Below are positions 52,083 to 63,240 of a stretch of DNA of 64,000 nucleotides, in pieces (the first letter of the stretch is position 1; every line of letters starts with the position of its first letter). The DNA is from Pyrus communis (lineage: Eukaryota; Streptophyta; Magnoliopsida; Rosales; Rosaceae), in the NCBI RefSeq assembly GCF_963583255.1, contig NC_084810.1, positions 11,677,853 through 11,741,852 on the forward strand, written 5' to 3'. The notes under the pieces were generated by a model, which did no database searches, was not told the origin of the DNA, and was given only the letters and a program-made list of their open reading frames with translations. Both the position numbers and the translations under genes were made by a program.

Positions 52083-53109
52083 CTGGAATGTTAAAGGATT
52101 GGGAAGTAGGCAGAAGAGGTTGATTTTGAAACAGCAGTTCATGCGTTTAAAGCCCGATATCATTATCTTACAAGAAACAAAGAAAGAATCAATTGACAGG
52201 TCGCTTGTGGCTAGTGTTTGGGGAAGCAGATTTAAAGAGTGGATTTATGCCCTTACTTAAGGAAGATTTGGGGGTATAGCTGTGATTTGGAACACCAACC
52301 ACATCTCAGTTACTGAATCTTTGGTTGGAGCTTTCTCTGTCTCCATAAAAATTAAAGCCCTCAATAGGTTGGAATGATGGTTATCTGATGTTTATGGTCC
52401 CTGCAAAAATAGAGAGCGAAGGGAGTTCTGGGAAGAAATGGCTAGCCTTTACGGTCTTTGCGGACCAAGATGGTGTGTAAGAGGAGATTTTAACGTGGTG
52501 AGATTTGTAAATGAGAAATCAAATGGGGGAAGGATGACTACAAGCATGAGGAATTTTAATGATTTCATCCAAGATACAAAACTTAAGGATCTGGAGTTGC
52601 TCAATGCTCAATTTACTTGGTCAAACTTCAGAGAAGAACCTGTGTGTCGGGGGTTAGACAGATTTTTGTTCTCGGTAAGTTGTGAAGAGATTTTTCCAGA
52701 GGTAAGACAAATGGCTTTGGCAAGGGTCACTTCTGATCATTGTCCAATCCAGCTAGATACTAACAAGGTGAAATGGGGGCCAAGTCCTTTCAGATTCGAA
52801 AACATGTGGCTACAACACCCAGATTTCAAGAACAATTTCAAACAATGGTGGCAATCTAAGCAGGCAGAGGGTTGGGAGGGTTATAAATTTTTGTACAAGT
52901 TAAAAGCTATCAAAAGAAAGTTGCAAAGATGGAGTAAGGAAATTTTCGGTGATGTCGAGAAACAAATTAAGGATGCTGAGGCTAGCATAGAGGATTTAGA
53001 TAGGAGAGAAGAGTTGGAAGGGCTAGATGTTGCTGCTAAAAGAAAGAAGGAAAAGTTACTTTTCCTTGTGGAAGATCTGGCTTACAAGGAAGAAGTGAAG
53101 TGGAGATAG
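52069..53109 (+). pseudogene. LINE-2 ORF2 endonuclease domain, broken
   Basis: Starts MKIISWNVKGLGSRQKR (52069) with the typical NxxG entry, then IIILQETKKE. A stop at 52258-52260 interrupts it. It continues at 52438 with MASLYGLCGPRWCVRGDFNVVRF, AQFTWSN, LDRFLFS and SDHCPIQL, the remaining metal-binding and catalytic motifs. It ends at a TAG (53107-53109) after a Lys/Glu-rich linker. In an active LINE it would cut target DNA. Confidence 0.9.
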
Positions 53110-53118
53110 AGAGGTAAA

Positions 53119-54955
53119 GTGGAATGGGCTAAAGAAGGGGACGGTAATACTAAATTTTTCCATAGAATAACAAGTGGGAGAAGGAAGAGAAACTATATAG
53201 AAAGGTTGGAAATGGATGACAGGGGAGTGGTAGAGGATGCAGAAGAGATAGAAAAACATATCGTTAACTTCTTTAAGTCCCTGTTTAGTAGCAACGAAGA
53301 GGCATGTTGGGGCTTAGAAGGCATCAATTGGGCCTCAATAAGTGAATCTGAGGTAGCTTGGCTTGAGAGGCTTTTTGAGGAATCGGAAGTACAAGGAGCA
53401 TTCTTTGATTCTTTGATGGTTATTCCTTGCAAATGTTTCAACATTGTTGGGAATTCTTGAAACTGGATATTTTGAAGGTTATGGAGGAGTTCTTTGAGAC
53501 AGGGATAATAAACGTGGTGACAAATGAAACATTTATTTGTCTAATTCCGAAAAAGTCAGATTCTTTGAAAGTGATAGACTACAAGCTTATAAGCCTAGTT
53601 ACTGGTTTATACAAAATTGTGGCGAAAACCCTAGCTTCAAGATTAAGGGAGGTTATGGGCAGCACAATCTCTCCACATCAAGGAGCTTTTGTTAAAGGCC
53701 GACAAATTTTGGATGCTGTCCTTATTGTAAATAAGGTGGTAAAAGAGGTGAGGCAGAAGAAAGATGAGGGATTGGTGTTCAAAATCGATTTTGAAATGGC
53801 TTATGATCATGTTGAGTACAAATTTTTAGACGAAGTTTTACAAAGAAAAGGCTTTGGCAATAGATGGAGGAAATGGGTGCAGGGATGTCTAAATTCTGCA
53901 AATTTCTCCGTTTTGATCAATGAGAGGCCTAGGGGAAAATTTCATGCTTCAAGAGGTTTGAGACAAGGCGATCCACTGTCACCTTTTCTTTTTACCTTAG
54001 TAGTGGATGTCTTGAGTAGATTAATGGAGAATGCTTAAGAAAACCATCTGATCAAAGGTTTAGGCATTGGGCAAGAAAGGGTGGAGATCTCTCATCTTCA
54101 ATTTGATGATGATAACATTTTCTTCTTGGCGGAAGATGAGAAAGTTTGGAACAATTTATTAGAGGTGCTCAATTTATTTTGTACTGTTTGAGGGTTGAAA
54201 ATCAACAAAGCAAATTGGTTGGAATAAACTTAGATTGTGAGAAATTAAAAAGGATGGCAGATTCTTGGGGTTGTGAGTTGGGTAGTTGGCCAATAAAGTA
54301 CTTGGGTCTCCCTCTTGGGGGTAGGCCAATAATACTTATGTTTTGGGATCCAGTGGTAGAAAAAATGGAAAAAAAGACTTCAAAGTTGGAAGAAGGCCTT
54401 CTTATCCAGAAGAGGTAGATTAACTTTGATTCAATCTATTTTGGGAAGCTTGCCAATCTACTACATGTCCTTGTTCAAAATTCCTTGCGGGGTGATTAGA
54501 TGCCTAGAAAAACTAATGAAAGGGTTTCTTTGGGAGGGGGTGGAGGAAGGAAAGAAAAACCACCTGGTGAAATGGGAGATATTTATTAAAAGTAAGGAGG
54601 AAAGGGGTTTAGGTGTGGGGAATTTGAGGAATCAGAATGAAGTGTTACTAGCTAAGTGGTTGTGGAGATTCCCAAAGGAACCAAATTCTCTCTGGCACAA
54701 GGTGATAAGAAGCAAGTATGGGCTGCAGGATAATGGGTGGAATGCAAATCCTCCATTGCGGGGTTCAAGTCACAGCTCCTGGAAAGATATTTCGTGTGGT
54801 CTCCAATCGTTTCTACAATGCTGCAAGTTTGAGGTGGGCAACAGGGAGAAGGTGAGGTTTTGGGATGATGGTTGGTTGGAAGGGGGACCATTGAAAGAAC
54901 AATATCCTAGATTATTCTTGCTATCAAGAATGCACAACTAGTCCATGGCCAAGAG
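53119..54955 (+). pseudogene. LINE-2 reverse transcriptase and start of zf-RVT, broken
   Basis: WAKEGDGNTKFFHRIT precedes RT. After a frameshift near 53430 come FICLIPKKSDSLKVIDYKLI, GAFVKGRQILDA, FKIDFEMAYDHVEY (palm A), GLRQGDPLSPFLF (palm B) and, after a stop at 54038, LQFDDDNIFFLAED (palm C). The region continues WPIKYLGLPLGG, GSLPIYYMSLFKIP, FLWEGVEEGKKNHLVKWE and WRFPKEPNSLWHKVIRSKYG, ending LFLLSRMHN at 54941. FDDD replaces the usual FADD. Confidence 0.9.
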
Positions 54956-55557
54956 ACGAGGTAAGGCCTCGGGTTCGTGGCAGCAATGTTTATCAGAAAG
55001 GATGGTGGTGGTGATCCGGTGAGTTTCACGGAGAGAGGGAGAGTTAGAGTGAGAGAAGAATCTAGAAAGGGGAGAGAGCTGAGAGGGTTAGAGAGAAGGG
55101 TGAGGTGGCAATCATCCATTGGGAGAGTAAGGTGAGACATATTTGAATATTGAGAGATAGTGTCCCGAGAGATATGGAGGCACAAGATGAGTTTTGGTGT
55201 AGGTGTGAGTCCCACATCAAGAAAAACTAATAAAATAATAAAAAGATCCAATCAGAAAATAATAAAATAATAATTTAGTAATATAAAATAGTATAAGATA
55301 ATTAGAATAGTAATTTCTTCAAAAATAACTTTCGAATTCATAGTTCCATAAAAGTTTAACTGTAACTCCGATTTTTATTCTGATTACGCCTATGTGTTCG
55401 TACCACCGAGTAATTCGATAATACGTTAAAATAGTAGCTTGTACACGTAACGGAAAGACGGTCAACGAAAGTCAAACATCTTCGCCTCTAAGGGCATTTT
55501 CGTAAAATCACTATTTTAAAATTTATAAAATCGTGAAATTAGGAACGGGCTGTCACA
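54956..55557 (+). mobile_element. 3' part of a TGACAC-family LTR (5' truncated)
   Basis: The last 130 bp (GTCAACGAAAGTCAAACATC, GGGCATTTTCGTAAAATCAC, GGAACGGGCTGTCACA at 55542-55557) match the 3' ends of the solo LTRs at 14191 and 59377. The 5' start is gone; its left flank is LINE-2 sequence. A 5-bp repeat cannot be tested. The minus-strand frame at 54907-55251 is not a gene. Confidence 0.75.
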
Positions 55558-56000
55558 TTATAGACACTACAAGCATAAGCATTTTACAATGCAAAGGACC
55601 ACAACAAATCATTCAACAAATGGGAATGTTTGGAAATTGTCAAAGATAGTCCCAGATACAAAATTGTGCCAACCGGTCCATAAGTTGTCATGCACGGCGT
55701 CCCTTTACATCGTTCACCAGAAGTAGACTCGATGGAACAAGAAGGCGGCACATTTGAAGAGACGGAAGGAACGTTTGAAGAAGTGTCGGAGACGCAGCCG
55801 ACTCGTCAGTCCTTAAGGCCTCAAGGTAAAAAGGTTGCAAAGAAAAAAGGGAGTTCTTCCAAAAATGACTACACAAAATATATGGACGAACTTGCATGTC
55901 AAGGTGAACTGAACATGGCACAGAAAGCGACTATGAAGCAATCTTAGCAATTACTGAGAGACGTGATGCATCTAATGGGAGACAAAGAGAAATACTTAAT
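55558..56000 (+). pseudogene. Harbinger ORF1 C-terminal fragment
   Basis: In one frame (interrupted by a TAA near 55683) the sequence reads NAKDHNKSFNKWECLEIVKDSPRYKIVPTGP, the NAM-associated region of Harbinger ORF1, comparable to FKLHHAWDILKDCPRW in the 44591 gene. It goes on to MEQEGGTFEETEGTFEE, QPTRQSLRPQGKKVAKKKGSS and KYMDELACQGELNMAQKATMKQ. The N-terminal trihelix part is missing, presumably lost when the LTR or a deletion joined here. Confidence 0.75.
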
Positions 56001-56669
56001 CGAGAAAGCTAGCTGCTTAGAGAAGAAATGATGGCTCAAGCAGATCGTGACACTATGAACAAGCCTCTTGAAGGAATGTCTCCATATTCTAAATCTTTTT
56101 GGACATTGGGAAAAAAAAAAAAAGATGTGGTGCAAAGGAGGCATGCAAGAGACGAGGAAACAAGTTCAGGAGGTTCTAGCTACACATATCCTAGCAACGA
56201 AGATCCTAGCACCACATATCCTAACTCCTCAGACTTTGTATAATTTCTTATTTATTTCTAGTACTTTATGTAATTTGTTATTTATTTTTCATACTTTATG
56301 TAATTTCTTATTTATTTTTAGTACTTTATGTAATTTCTTATTTATTTTTAGTACTTTATGTAATTTCTTATCGAACATCTATCCACAAAATAGTACTTTC
56401 AAATAATGACACGTGGCGTGACAAGATTGGTTAAAAATCCTATATGAAATTAAAACTATTTTTTTGTATTATTTTATAAAAAAAATTAATAATATTTTAA
56501 ATGGGCTGGATGCCAGCGTATTTTGTATGGGTGGAAATCGTTTGTGCCAGCGCATTTTTTAGGGGTGCAGATGCTTTTGGCCAATTACTGTTCATTGGGT
56601 CTATCACTATTCAATGAGTGGATTAAATGGGTTGGGTGCTAACGCATTTTTTTAGGGGTGGAGTTGCTC
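56001..56669. mobile_element. 3' end of a Harbinger-like element
   Basis: After the ORF1 remnant and minisatellite, GACACGTGGCGTGACAAGATTGG and ATGGGCTGGATGCCAGCG lead to the end GGGGTGGAGTTGCTC (56669), which matches the reversed ends of the elements at 13501 and 48833. Its 5' half is missing. Confidence 0.65.
56238..56372. repeat. Minisatellite, about 4.4 copies of a 31-bp unit
   Basis: The unit TATGTAATTTCTTATTTATT followed by TTTAGTACTT repeats with small differences (GTTATTTATTTTTCATACTT in copy 2). It lies in the 3' part of the Harbinger-like element. Confidence 0.9.
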
Positions 56670-57160
56670 TAGCAAATGGATGTAATATTTGCCAATGAAG
56701 TTCTCCAAGTTTAACCGTTTATCTCTAAAGGTTTTTCTAATGTTTTTGTTATCAATGATATTAATATTTTGTTACATTGGTTTTAAACCCGCAGCAACAC
56801 GTGAGCATTATACCTAGTCATCATCTAGAGTACTAAGTTAGCATAATGAATGGAAAATGCTACAATATTTATTAGCTTCATCCACAATGTGACCATTAAC
56901 CTAAGGGGTTGGTCTTGTGGAAAATGATCAAAGGTTTGAACTCCCCAACTTGAGTTTGAATTTTAAGAGATGCATTTTTTGGAGTCACCGACTTTACTTT
57001 GGCGTAACGTGTGACCCAAGAGCCAAAAATACATTGTTGCCTCATGCGGTATTAGAACTGCACAAAGAAGAGAATTAACCTGTCATCATTGTTTGGTGCC
57101 AGACTTCCTCCCATATAAAAAAAATAAAGATAAAAACCCAAACTAAAAATGAAAAGAGTC
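56670..57160. other. Intergenic, nothing recognised
   Basis: No gene. Tandem AT-rich patches only. Confidence 0.4.
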
Positions 57161-57169
57161 GCCACTCAA

Positions 57170-57335
57170 TACTACGGTCTAGTGGTATTCCTCTTCACTT
57201 GTAAGTGAGAGGTTTTAGGTTCGAATCACATGAATGGCGAATTTGATATCAAATTATATTACCCATTGTGTGGATTAGTCAAACTCCTTATCTCCTAGTG
57301 TAAAATATATCATTGTACTACTGCCGGATGAAAAT
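57170..57335 (+). mobile_element. tRNA-derived SINE
   Basis: ACTACGGTCTAGTGGTATTC is the A-box region, TTAGGTTCGAATCAC the B box, and CCCATTGTGTGGATTAG plus GGTGTAAAATATATC the body. The same family as 10282 (minus) and the decayed copy at 41710. It lies just upstream of the mTERF pseudogene. Confidence 0.82.
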
Positions 57336-57536
57336 GTACACGCGAAACCTCCGAACAAGAGCTCTGTCTTGCTACAACCTAAAAGCATGGCTAATCAGAT
57401 TGAAGAATGAGAGCACTACCAACTTCCAAGTAAGCCCTTTCTCTCCCTTTTAATAGCAAACCAAAAAATAACTAGAATCGTTGATTCATTGTGTGGTTTG
57501 AACTTTGAAGCAGTTTTTGTTACTCCTCCCTTTGAA

Positions 57537-59085
57537 ATGATTAGAGCAACGAAACCCATCACCCAAATCCCCAAACTATTTCCACCAATCCCACATGTTT
57601 CTCATAAACTCACTCCAACCTCCCAATCAATCCAATGTCCCAACCAAAACCCATATCCCCAACTGCCCTATACCCAAAACCCTTCAAGGGTTTTACATAA
57701 CTATGCATTTTCAACTCAGTCCTCTAAGTTTCCAAAGTATGAGATGCCCTCTGTTACGTGGGGTGTGGTCAAAGGCCGAAAAGAGAAGCTTGTCTCTCGG
57801 GTCATCATTTGTGACTATTTAAAGAGCTTAGGCATTGTTCCTGATGAGTTGGAAAACTTAGAGCTTTCTTCTACTGTTGAAGTCATGAGCTTCCTTCTAC
57901 TGTTGAAGTCATGAGAGAGAGAGTTGAGTTTCTTCAGAAGATGGGATTGTTTGTTGACAATATCAATGAGTACCTGTTGATGCTCAGATGTAGTGTGAGA
58001 AAAAAATATGATACCTGTGTTGGATTACTTGGAGAAAATTGGGATTCCAAGACCAAAACTTGGTGAATTTGTTAAGTGTTATCCACAAGTATTGCATGCT
58101 AGTGTGGTTGTTGAGCTTGTGCCGATTGTTAAGTTCCTTCGTGAGCTTGATGTCGAGAAGCAGGATATTGGATATGTGTTGCAGAAGTATCCCAAACTTC
58201 TTGGGTATAAACTTGAGGGGACAATGAGTACTTCAGTTGCGTATCTTGTTAGCATTGGTGTTAGTCTTAGGGATATAGGTCCAATGGTCATGCAATATCC
58301 TTACTTTTTGGGCATGAGAGTTGGGACTGTGATTAAGCCATTTGTTGATTTTTTTGGTTTCCTTAGACTTGCCAAAAAAGATTTTGGCTAGGCGGACATA
58401 TTTACTTGGTTATGATCTTGAGGAGGCTGTTAAACCGAATGTGGATTGTTTGATTAGTTTTGGGATCCGAAGGGAAGTGCTTGCTTCGGTTGTGGCTCAG
58501 TACCCACAAATTCTTGGGTTACCGTTAAAGGCTAAAATGTCCTCACAACAGTATTTCTTTAGTTTGAAGCTTAAGATTGATCCTGAAGGGTTTGCAAAGT
58601 GATAGAGAAGATGCTGCAGATTGTTAGCCTCTATCAACATGTGATAATGAAGCTAGTTGAGTTCCTTCTTGGATGGGGAATACCTTCTGAGGAAGTAGCC
58701 AAGATGGTCGTAAAATGTCCCTAGTTAATTACATCGCGAGTTGAGCTCATGAAAAATAGTTATTACTTTTTCAAGAGTGAAATGGGGAGGCCATTGAAAG
58801 AGCTTGTGGAATTTCCAGAGTTCTTCACTTACAGCTTAGAATCCATGATCAAACCTAGGTCACAAGTTGCAAAGCAAGGGGATCAGGTGTTCTTTGAAAT
58901 GGTTCCTAAACTGTAGTGATCAAAGATTCGAGGAGAGATTGCAAGGGGAATATATTGAAACAGAGACTCCAGGTCCATCATTTTGTATGGGTGGGAAGTT
59001 AGAGCTACCTGGAAGCGAGATGGGGTCAAATGAGGAAGATGAGAGTGATGATGAAGTACTTTACAGACGCATTGTTTCACTGTAA
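57537..59085 (+). pseudogene. mTERF4-like (BSM/RUG2-type) gene with several frameshifts
   Basis: An ATG at 57537 opens an organelle-targeting-like N-terminus (Pro/Ser/Asn-rich). Next are LKSLGIVPDELENLELSSTVEVM and a run of mTERF repeats with the PxxL/YPxxLG signature: CYPQVLHASVVVELVPIVKFL, KYPKLLGYKLEGTMSTSVAYL, QYPYFLGMRVGTVIKPFVDF, TYLLGYDLEEAVKPNVDCL, QYPQILGLPLKAKM and ELVEFPEFFTYSLESMIKPR. The tail is KGIRCSLKWFLNCSDQRFEER plus an acidic end. These match plant mTERF4 in order. Decay: a 26-bp tandem duplication near 57862-57913, an extra A near 57998, a shift with a small deletion near 58385, a one-base loss near 58601 (AAG|TGATAG), a TAG at about 58722 and another shift near 58860. In the family the protein sits in chloroplasts and aids RNA splicing. 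Confidence 0.9.
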
Positions 59086-59376
59086 TAAATCTTGTTCACA
59101 TCAGTAAATCATATTTATCTTGAAATGTTATTCATGCTCACCTCATATGCTGTATGTTGTTTCTTTTAATATCCATATATATGCCTTTTATGTAATTCTT
59201 AAGATTGCTCAAGCAATGAAAGAAAAAACTCATTTGATTACCTTAATTGGCATTTTATTTCAATTGTTTATTGCCATACTAGTGTGAAAGATAAAAACAA
59301 GAAAAACTAAAACATGAGGGGTTTATGGATTCATAAAGAAACGATTAGAGTGCAATGCAGGATAAGTGGGAGTATA
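59086..59376. other. 3' flank of the mTERF pseudogene
   Basis: AT-rich and noncoding up to the target duplication GTATA of solo LTR 3. Confidence 0.4.
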
Positions 59377-61837
59377 TGACACATTCCGTCCTAAGAAGGG
59401 CGTGCTGGCCGTCACGTGAAAGTGACATAACCATGTACATAGTGCGGAAGCTAAGAAGATAAATAGAATTATGAATAAATAAAAATCGAATCACTAGCAA
59501 TACTAGCTAAGAAATTATGCTAGTGCGAGTCTAAGTGATAAATACACATTCAGAGCAATAAGAACGTCTAGTTGCAGTCAAGTAGGACAATTACTAAGAT
59601 ATAACACCCGAAGGTGAATCCTACTTTTGTGAATTCTGTCAGAACTCCGATGAATTCCTCGTGGCCACCAAAGTTCTACTACCTAGAACCTGGAGGGGCA
59701 AAAAACAAAACGCGTGAGTGGGCAAAAATAAAACTTTTCAAAACCTTCTTCTCTTTTCAAAGGTTCTAACCCCTCGTCGTAAAACCTGTATAATTTCCCA
59801 GAAAAATAGCATATATACATATATACTCATCATAAATCATATCTCAAGTCATGCTGTCAATATACCACTGAGTGTATGCCATGTTCATACTCCGAATATG
59901 ACAGAAAGGTAATAACAGGTGATGCATCTCAAATCAAATCACATAAGCCGGATCCATCTCAGTGGCCTGTAAGGTTGATTATAGCTCATCATAAATAATA
60001 ACATGTCAACCGTGTGATCAGCACGGCTAAAACTATAGCTCATAACTAATCTCACATCATATCAATTCATATCAAATCCTGCACACGAGTCAGAACCACC
60101 TCTAGTGGTTTGTACGACAAGCCTGGGTGTAAAATAAATATGCTCTAGTGCTACAATCACGTGAAGACTGTGTAATTAAATGCGGGTCACCTACGAGTCG
60201 GAACCATCTATGGTGGTCTGTACGACAAGCCTGTGCACCTAACTTGGATCCAAGGTGAGCATATGATGCAGGAGGTGAACAACACGTGAAAGACTGTGCC
60301 CTAACTCTGGGTGGGAGCACTAACACCGGGGTGTAGGTTTATGAGCTATCGATACATCTCAACATATTCATCATCAAATTTCCACATCTCAAACTTAGCA
60401 TCTAAACTTACCTAATACTTACCTGGGCGTCCACAACACTGAATCACAATTATACATATTTACCAATTCATAATTATATGCAACTACTCATGCATAAATA
60501 AAATGGCATATACATTGCAAGGCATTTTATAACATACTTTCACTTAAATTGATTTTCTGGGAAAAATCTCATTTATATAGGTATATACGGAAAACAAAAA
60601 CCCACTCACTTGGAGTTCACCCTACAACTCCCTAGCACAACACATCAAGGCATCATGACGATCAGCGCCTAGAACAATCATCAAATCATGCCTCAGAAAT
60701 CATATTGATAGAATATAACTTATATAAAACACGTCACTACGTAGATCGATCTAGAAGATTTGCAACTCAGATTTTCGATCCATAACTTCCAGAGGTTCAC
60801 AATATACCTCTAGAACAACATCCTAAAATGTCATTACCATCCAACGGTCGGATCTCTGTCAATTGCCAAAACCAAGTGACGGTTAACATTCTATTATATG
60901 AACTTACAACTCTTTCGGAAGATCCGTAAATCAGATTCCCGATCCGTAAGTTCCTATAATCCTCAAATATTACGTATTACAACGTAGCAAAGTTTGGTGA
61001 CGATCCAACGGTCGGATCGTCAATTCACATTTTCACCAAGTAACGTAACGTAAAGAATTTAGGTCCAAACAATCAATCTACGTTACACAATCACCAAAAC
61101 TGAAATCAAGGCAATTCATTTAGCCTAAGAATAAGCCGTCCCGGCTCGTCGGAAAATCCAACTATTTTAAAAAATTACCAAAATTTACAGAAATGAAGAT
61201 ATCAGTGAGTAGAGTAAACTTTATACCTGTGCCCAAGGCCAAATTGGCTTGGAAGCACCTCAATTTCACCAAAACCATGCTGAACCCTAGGTTTTGGGTG
61301 TGCTCAATCAGACTCCAAAACAACTCCGTCGTCCCAACCATTGCTTGGGCTTTGTTCTAGGCCTCAAGAGGATTCTATGGGTGGTGGAAATTGAAAGAAA
61401 TTGCTTCGGGATTGGGTGATTCGAAGCCAAAGCCGCTGCACCCCTCCTTGCGAATTTCTCTATTTTCAAGGCCAAATCTCTCCAAATTTGAGATGGAATG
61501 GATAAAGGGAAGGTTGTGGAGGAGTTCTCAAGAGGTTTCTGGAAGCAATTCGTCGGAAAAATGGGTGAAAATCGTCGAAAAGGGAGGTGTTTGCCGACCG
61601 GGTTGAAAACGGGTTGCGGGTCAAGGGAACCCGCCTTCCCTTCCTTCTCCTTCTCCCTCTTTTCCCTCCTGTTCTCTCTTCTAGTTGGTTAGTCTCCTCT
61701 TCTCTCTTTCTTGATTCGCCAGAACTCTCTCCTCTCATTTTTCCCGATTGGGCAGCTCGCCCAATCATTTTTTTTTTTCCTCCGAGTCCTCTTCTTCTTC
61801 TTTTACCAAATTTCTAACAACTCTTAAAATAATAAGG

Positions 61838-61876
<39 letters not shown>

Positions 61877-62136
61877 TTATAGTATAAATAGTAATTAAAC
61901 TAAAAATGCTTCTCAATTTACTGTTCCGTAAAACTTTAACCAAAATTTCAAATCCTCTTTTGCTTGCTCCTACGAGCCCGTATCATCGAATACTTCAGCA
62001 ATACGCTAAAAGAATTCCGTACTTCTTACTATACACTGATCAACGAAAGCCAAAAACCCTTTACCTCTAGGGTGATTTCGTAAAATCACGCTTTTAAAAT
62101 TTGTAAAATCATAAAAATTTGGGATGGACTGTGACA
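59377..62136 (+). mobile_element. Solo LTR, TGACAC family, subfamily II (copy 3)
   Basis: 2,760 bp with a perfect 5-bp duplication GTATA (59372-59376, 62137-62141), beginning TGACACATTCCGTCC and ending GGGATGGACTGTGACA. Hairpins lie at 60087-60118 and 60194-60226, with a decayed one near 59945. CCAACGGTCGGATC palindromes lie near 60840 and 61003 as in copy 2. The open frames at 61391-61817 sit inside and show no domain. Confidence 0.87.
61842..61874. repeat. (TA)n microsatellite
   Basis: About 33 bases of alternating T and A inside solo LTR 3. Confidence 0.95.
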
Positions 62137-62296
62137 GTATAAGATGAAGTAATTGGTTTATTCACTTGAGAAACTATTGGCTTTGCATTTTTCTAGGTCA
62201 GATTCGGGTAGACAAAATCAACCAGTATTATTTTCTGTCAACATATTGATTGAGACAGTGGCACTCTCTGGTGAGATGAATTATGATGATAGTTAC

Positions 62297-62691
62297 TGTT
62301 AGTATACAGACTGTTATCTTGTATGTAAACTTCTTCAAAACAACAAACAATGGAGTTGGAGATTAAGGATTTAAGAGAGAGAAAGAGAATTTTAGAGAGA
62401 GAGAGAGAGAGAGAACTTGAAGAAGAGGAAGCAAAATGAGATGATTACATCCATTCACACGCACACAGTGCACATGTAACCATAAGGAATAGAATATTCC
62501 TTCAATACATCATTCAAATCTAGCACTTCATTCATCTACCCTATAAAGTAATGACACTTGGCATAAACTATCACTTACTCTAAGATTACATCTTAGCTGC
62601 ACACTTGGATTGTGATCCAAGGGCTGACATTTAAACTAAGTTATACTCTAAGTTCTTATAATATTTCAACATATACACTTATAAACTAACA
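62297..62691 (-). mobile_element. 3' LTR of a Ty1/copia element
   Basis: On the minus strand it runs TGTTAGTTTATAAGTG ... GTATACTAACA (395 bp) with TG...CA ends. It is preceded by the polypurine-type AGAAGGGAA and followed by the likely target repeat GTTAC. A (CT)n run (GA on plus, 62396-62412) lies near its 3' end. Confidence 0.85.
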
Positions 62692-63240
62692 TTCCCTTCT
62701 AAGTGTTGTGCTGAAATCACTCCTAGAGCTTTCCTCAGAAATTCAAATCGATCCCTGGCTAAGGCTTTGGTGAACATATCTGCAATCTGTTCTTCAGTCT
62801 TACAGTATAACAGATCAATCTCACCATCTTGAAGTGCATCTCGGATGAAATGAAATCTTCAATTAATATGTCTGGTTTTGTGATGACGAACTGGATTATT
62901 TGATATGGCAATAGCTGAAGTGTTGTCACATAACAACTGAGTTGGTTTTGCTTGTTCTTCTCCAATGTCAAAAAGCACAAATCTCAACCAAATGGCTTGT
63001 GCAGTGGCTTCTGCTGCACTAATGTATTCTGCCTCTGCAGTTGAAAGAGCAACAATGCTTTGCTTGATTGAGGCCTAAGAAAACACACCTGAACCAAAGT
63101 TAAATGCATAGCCAGATGTACTCCTCATGTCATCTTCACTTCCACTCTAATCACTGTCACAATAACTAATCAACACTGCACCTTTTCCCTTCTCATAGAC
63201 AATGCCATAGTTCACAGTGCCTTGTATTTATCGCAAGACT
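62692..63240 (-). pseudogene. Copia RNase H domain, stop-broken
   Basis: Minus-strand reading in the RT frame: SIVALSTAEAEYISAAEATAQA, LLCDNTSAIAISNNPVRH, and KTEEQIADMFTKALARDRFEF, the standard end of a copia polyprotein, with the catalytic Asp in CDNTSA. TGA replaces a residue in the HIN-stop-RFHFI stretch near 62860 and another stop precedes ASIKQS near 63076, so no active enzyme is made. The C-terminus ends GNVSL just before the LTR. Confidence 0.9.

Larger units (their letters stand above)
48582..54955 (+). mobile_element. Second L1-type LINE, interrupted and truncated at both ends
   Basis: A different LINE lineage from the one at 2065. The 5' end starts inside ORF1 at the PPR break (frame GERIRLTERTRYRGYQ from about 48582). 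It is interrupted at 48833-49627 by a Harbinger-like element, resumes in ORF1, then runs through endonuclease and reverse transcriptase to about 54955, where it joins a truncated LTR. zf-RVT, RNase H, 3' UTR and poly-A are missing. All frames contain stops. Confidence 0.88.

Noticed and set aside
54652..55251. Minus-strand frames over the LINE-2 end and the LTR fragment
   Set aside because: Antisense to LINE coding or inside LTR sequence.
57170..57335. Possible tRNA gene
   Set aside because: A and B boxes are present, but no cloverleaf can be drawn and the downstream body matches other SINE copies.
61391..61817. Open frames in solo LTR 3
   Set aside because: Same situation as in copy 2: low-complexity Ser/Phe/Leu translations inside an LTR.
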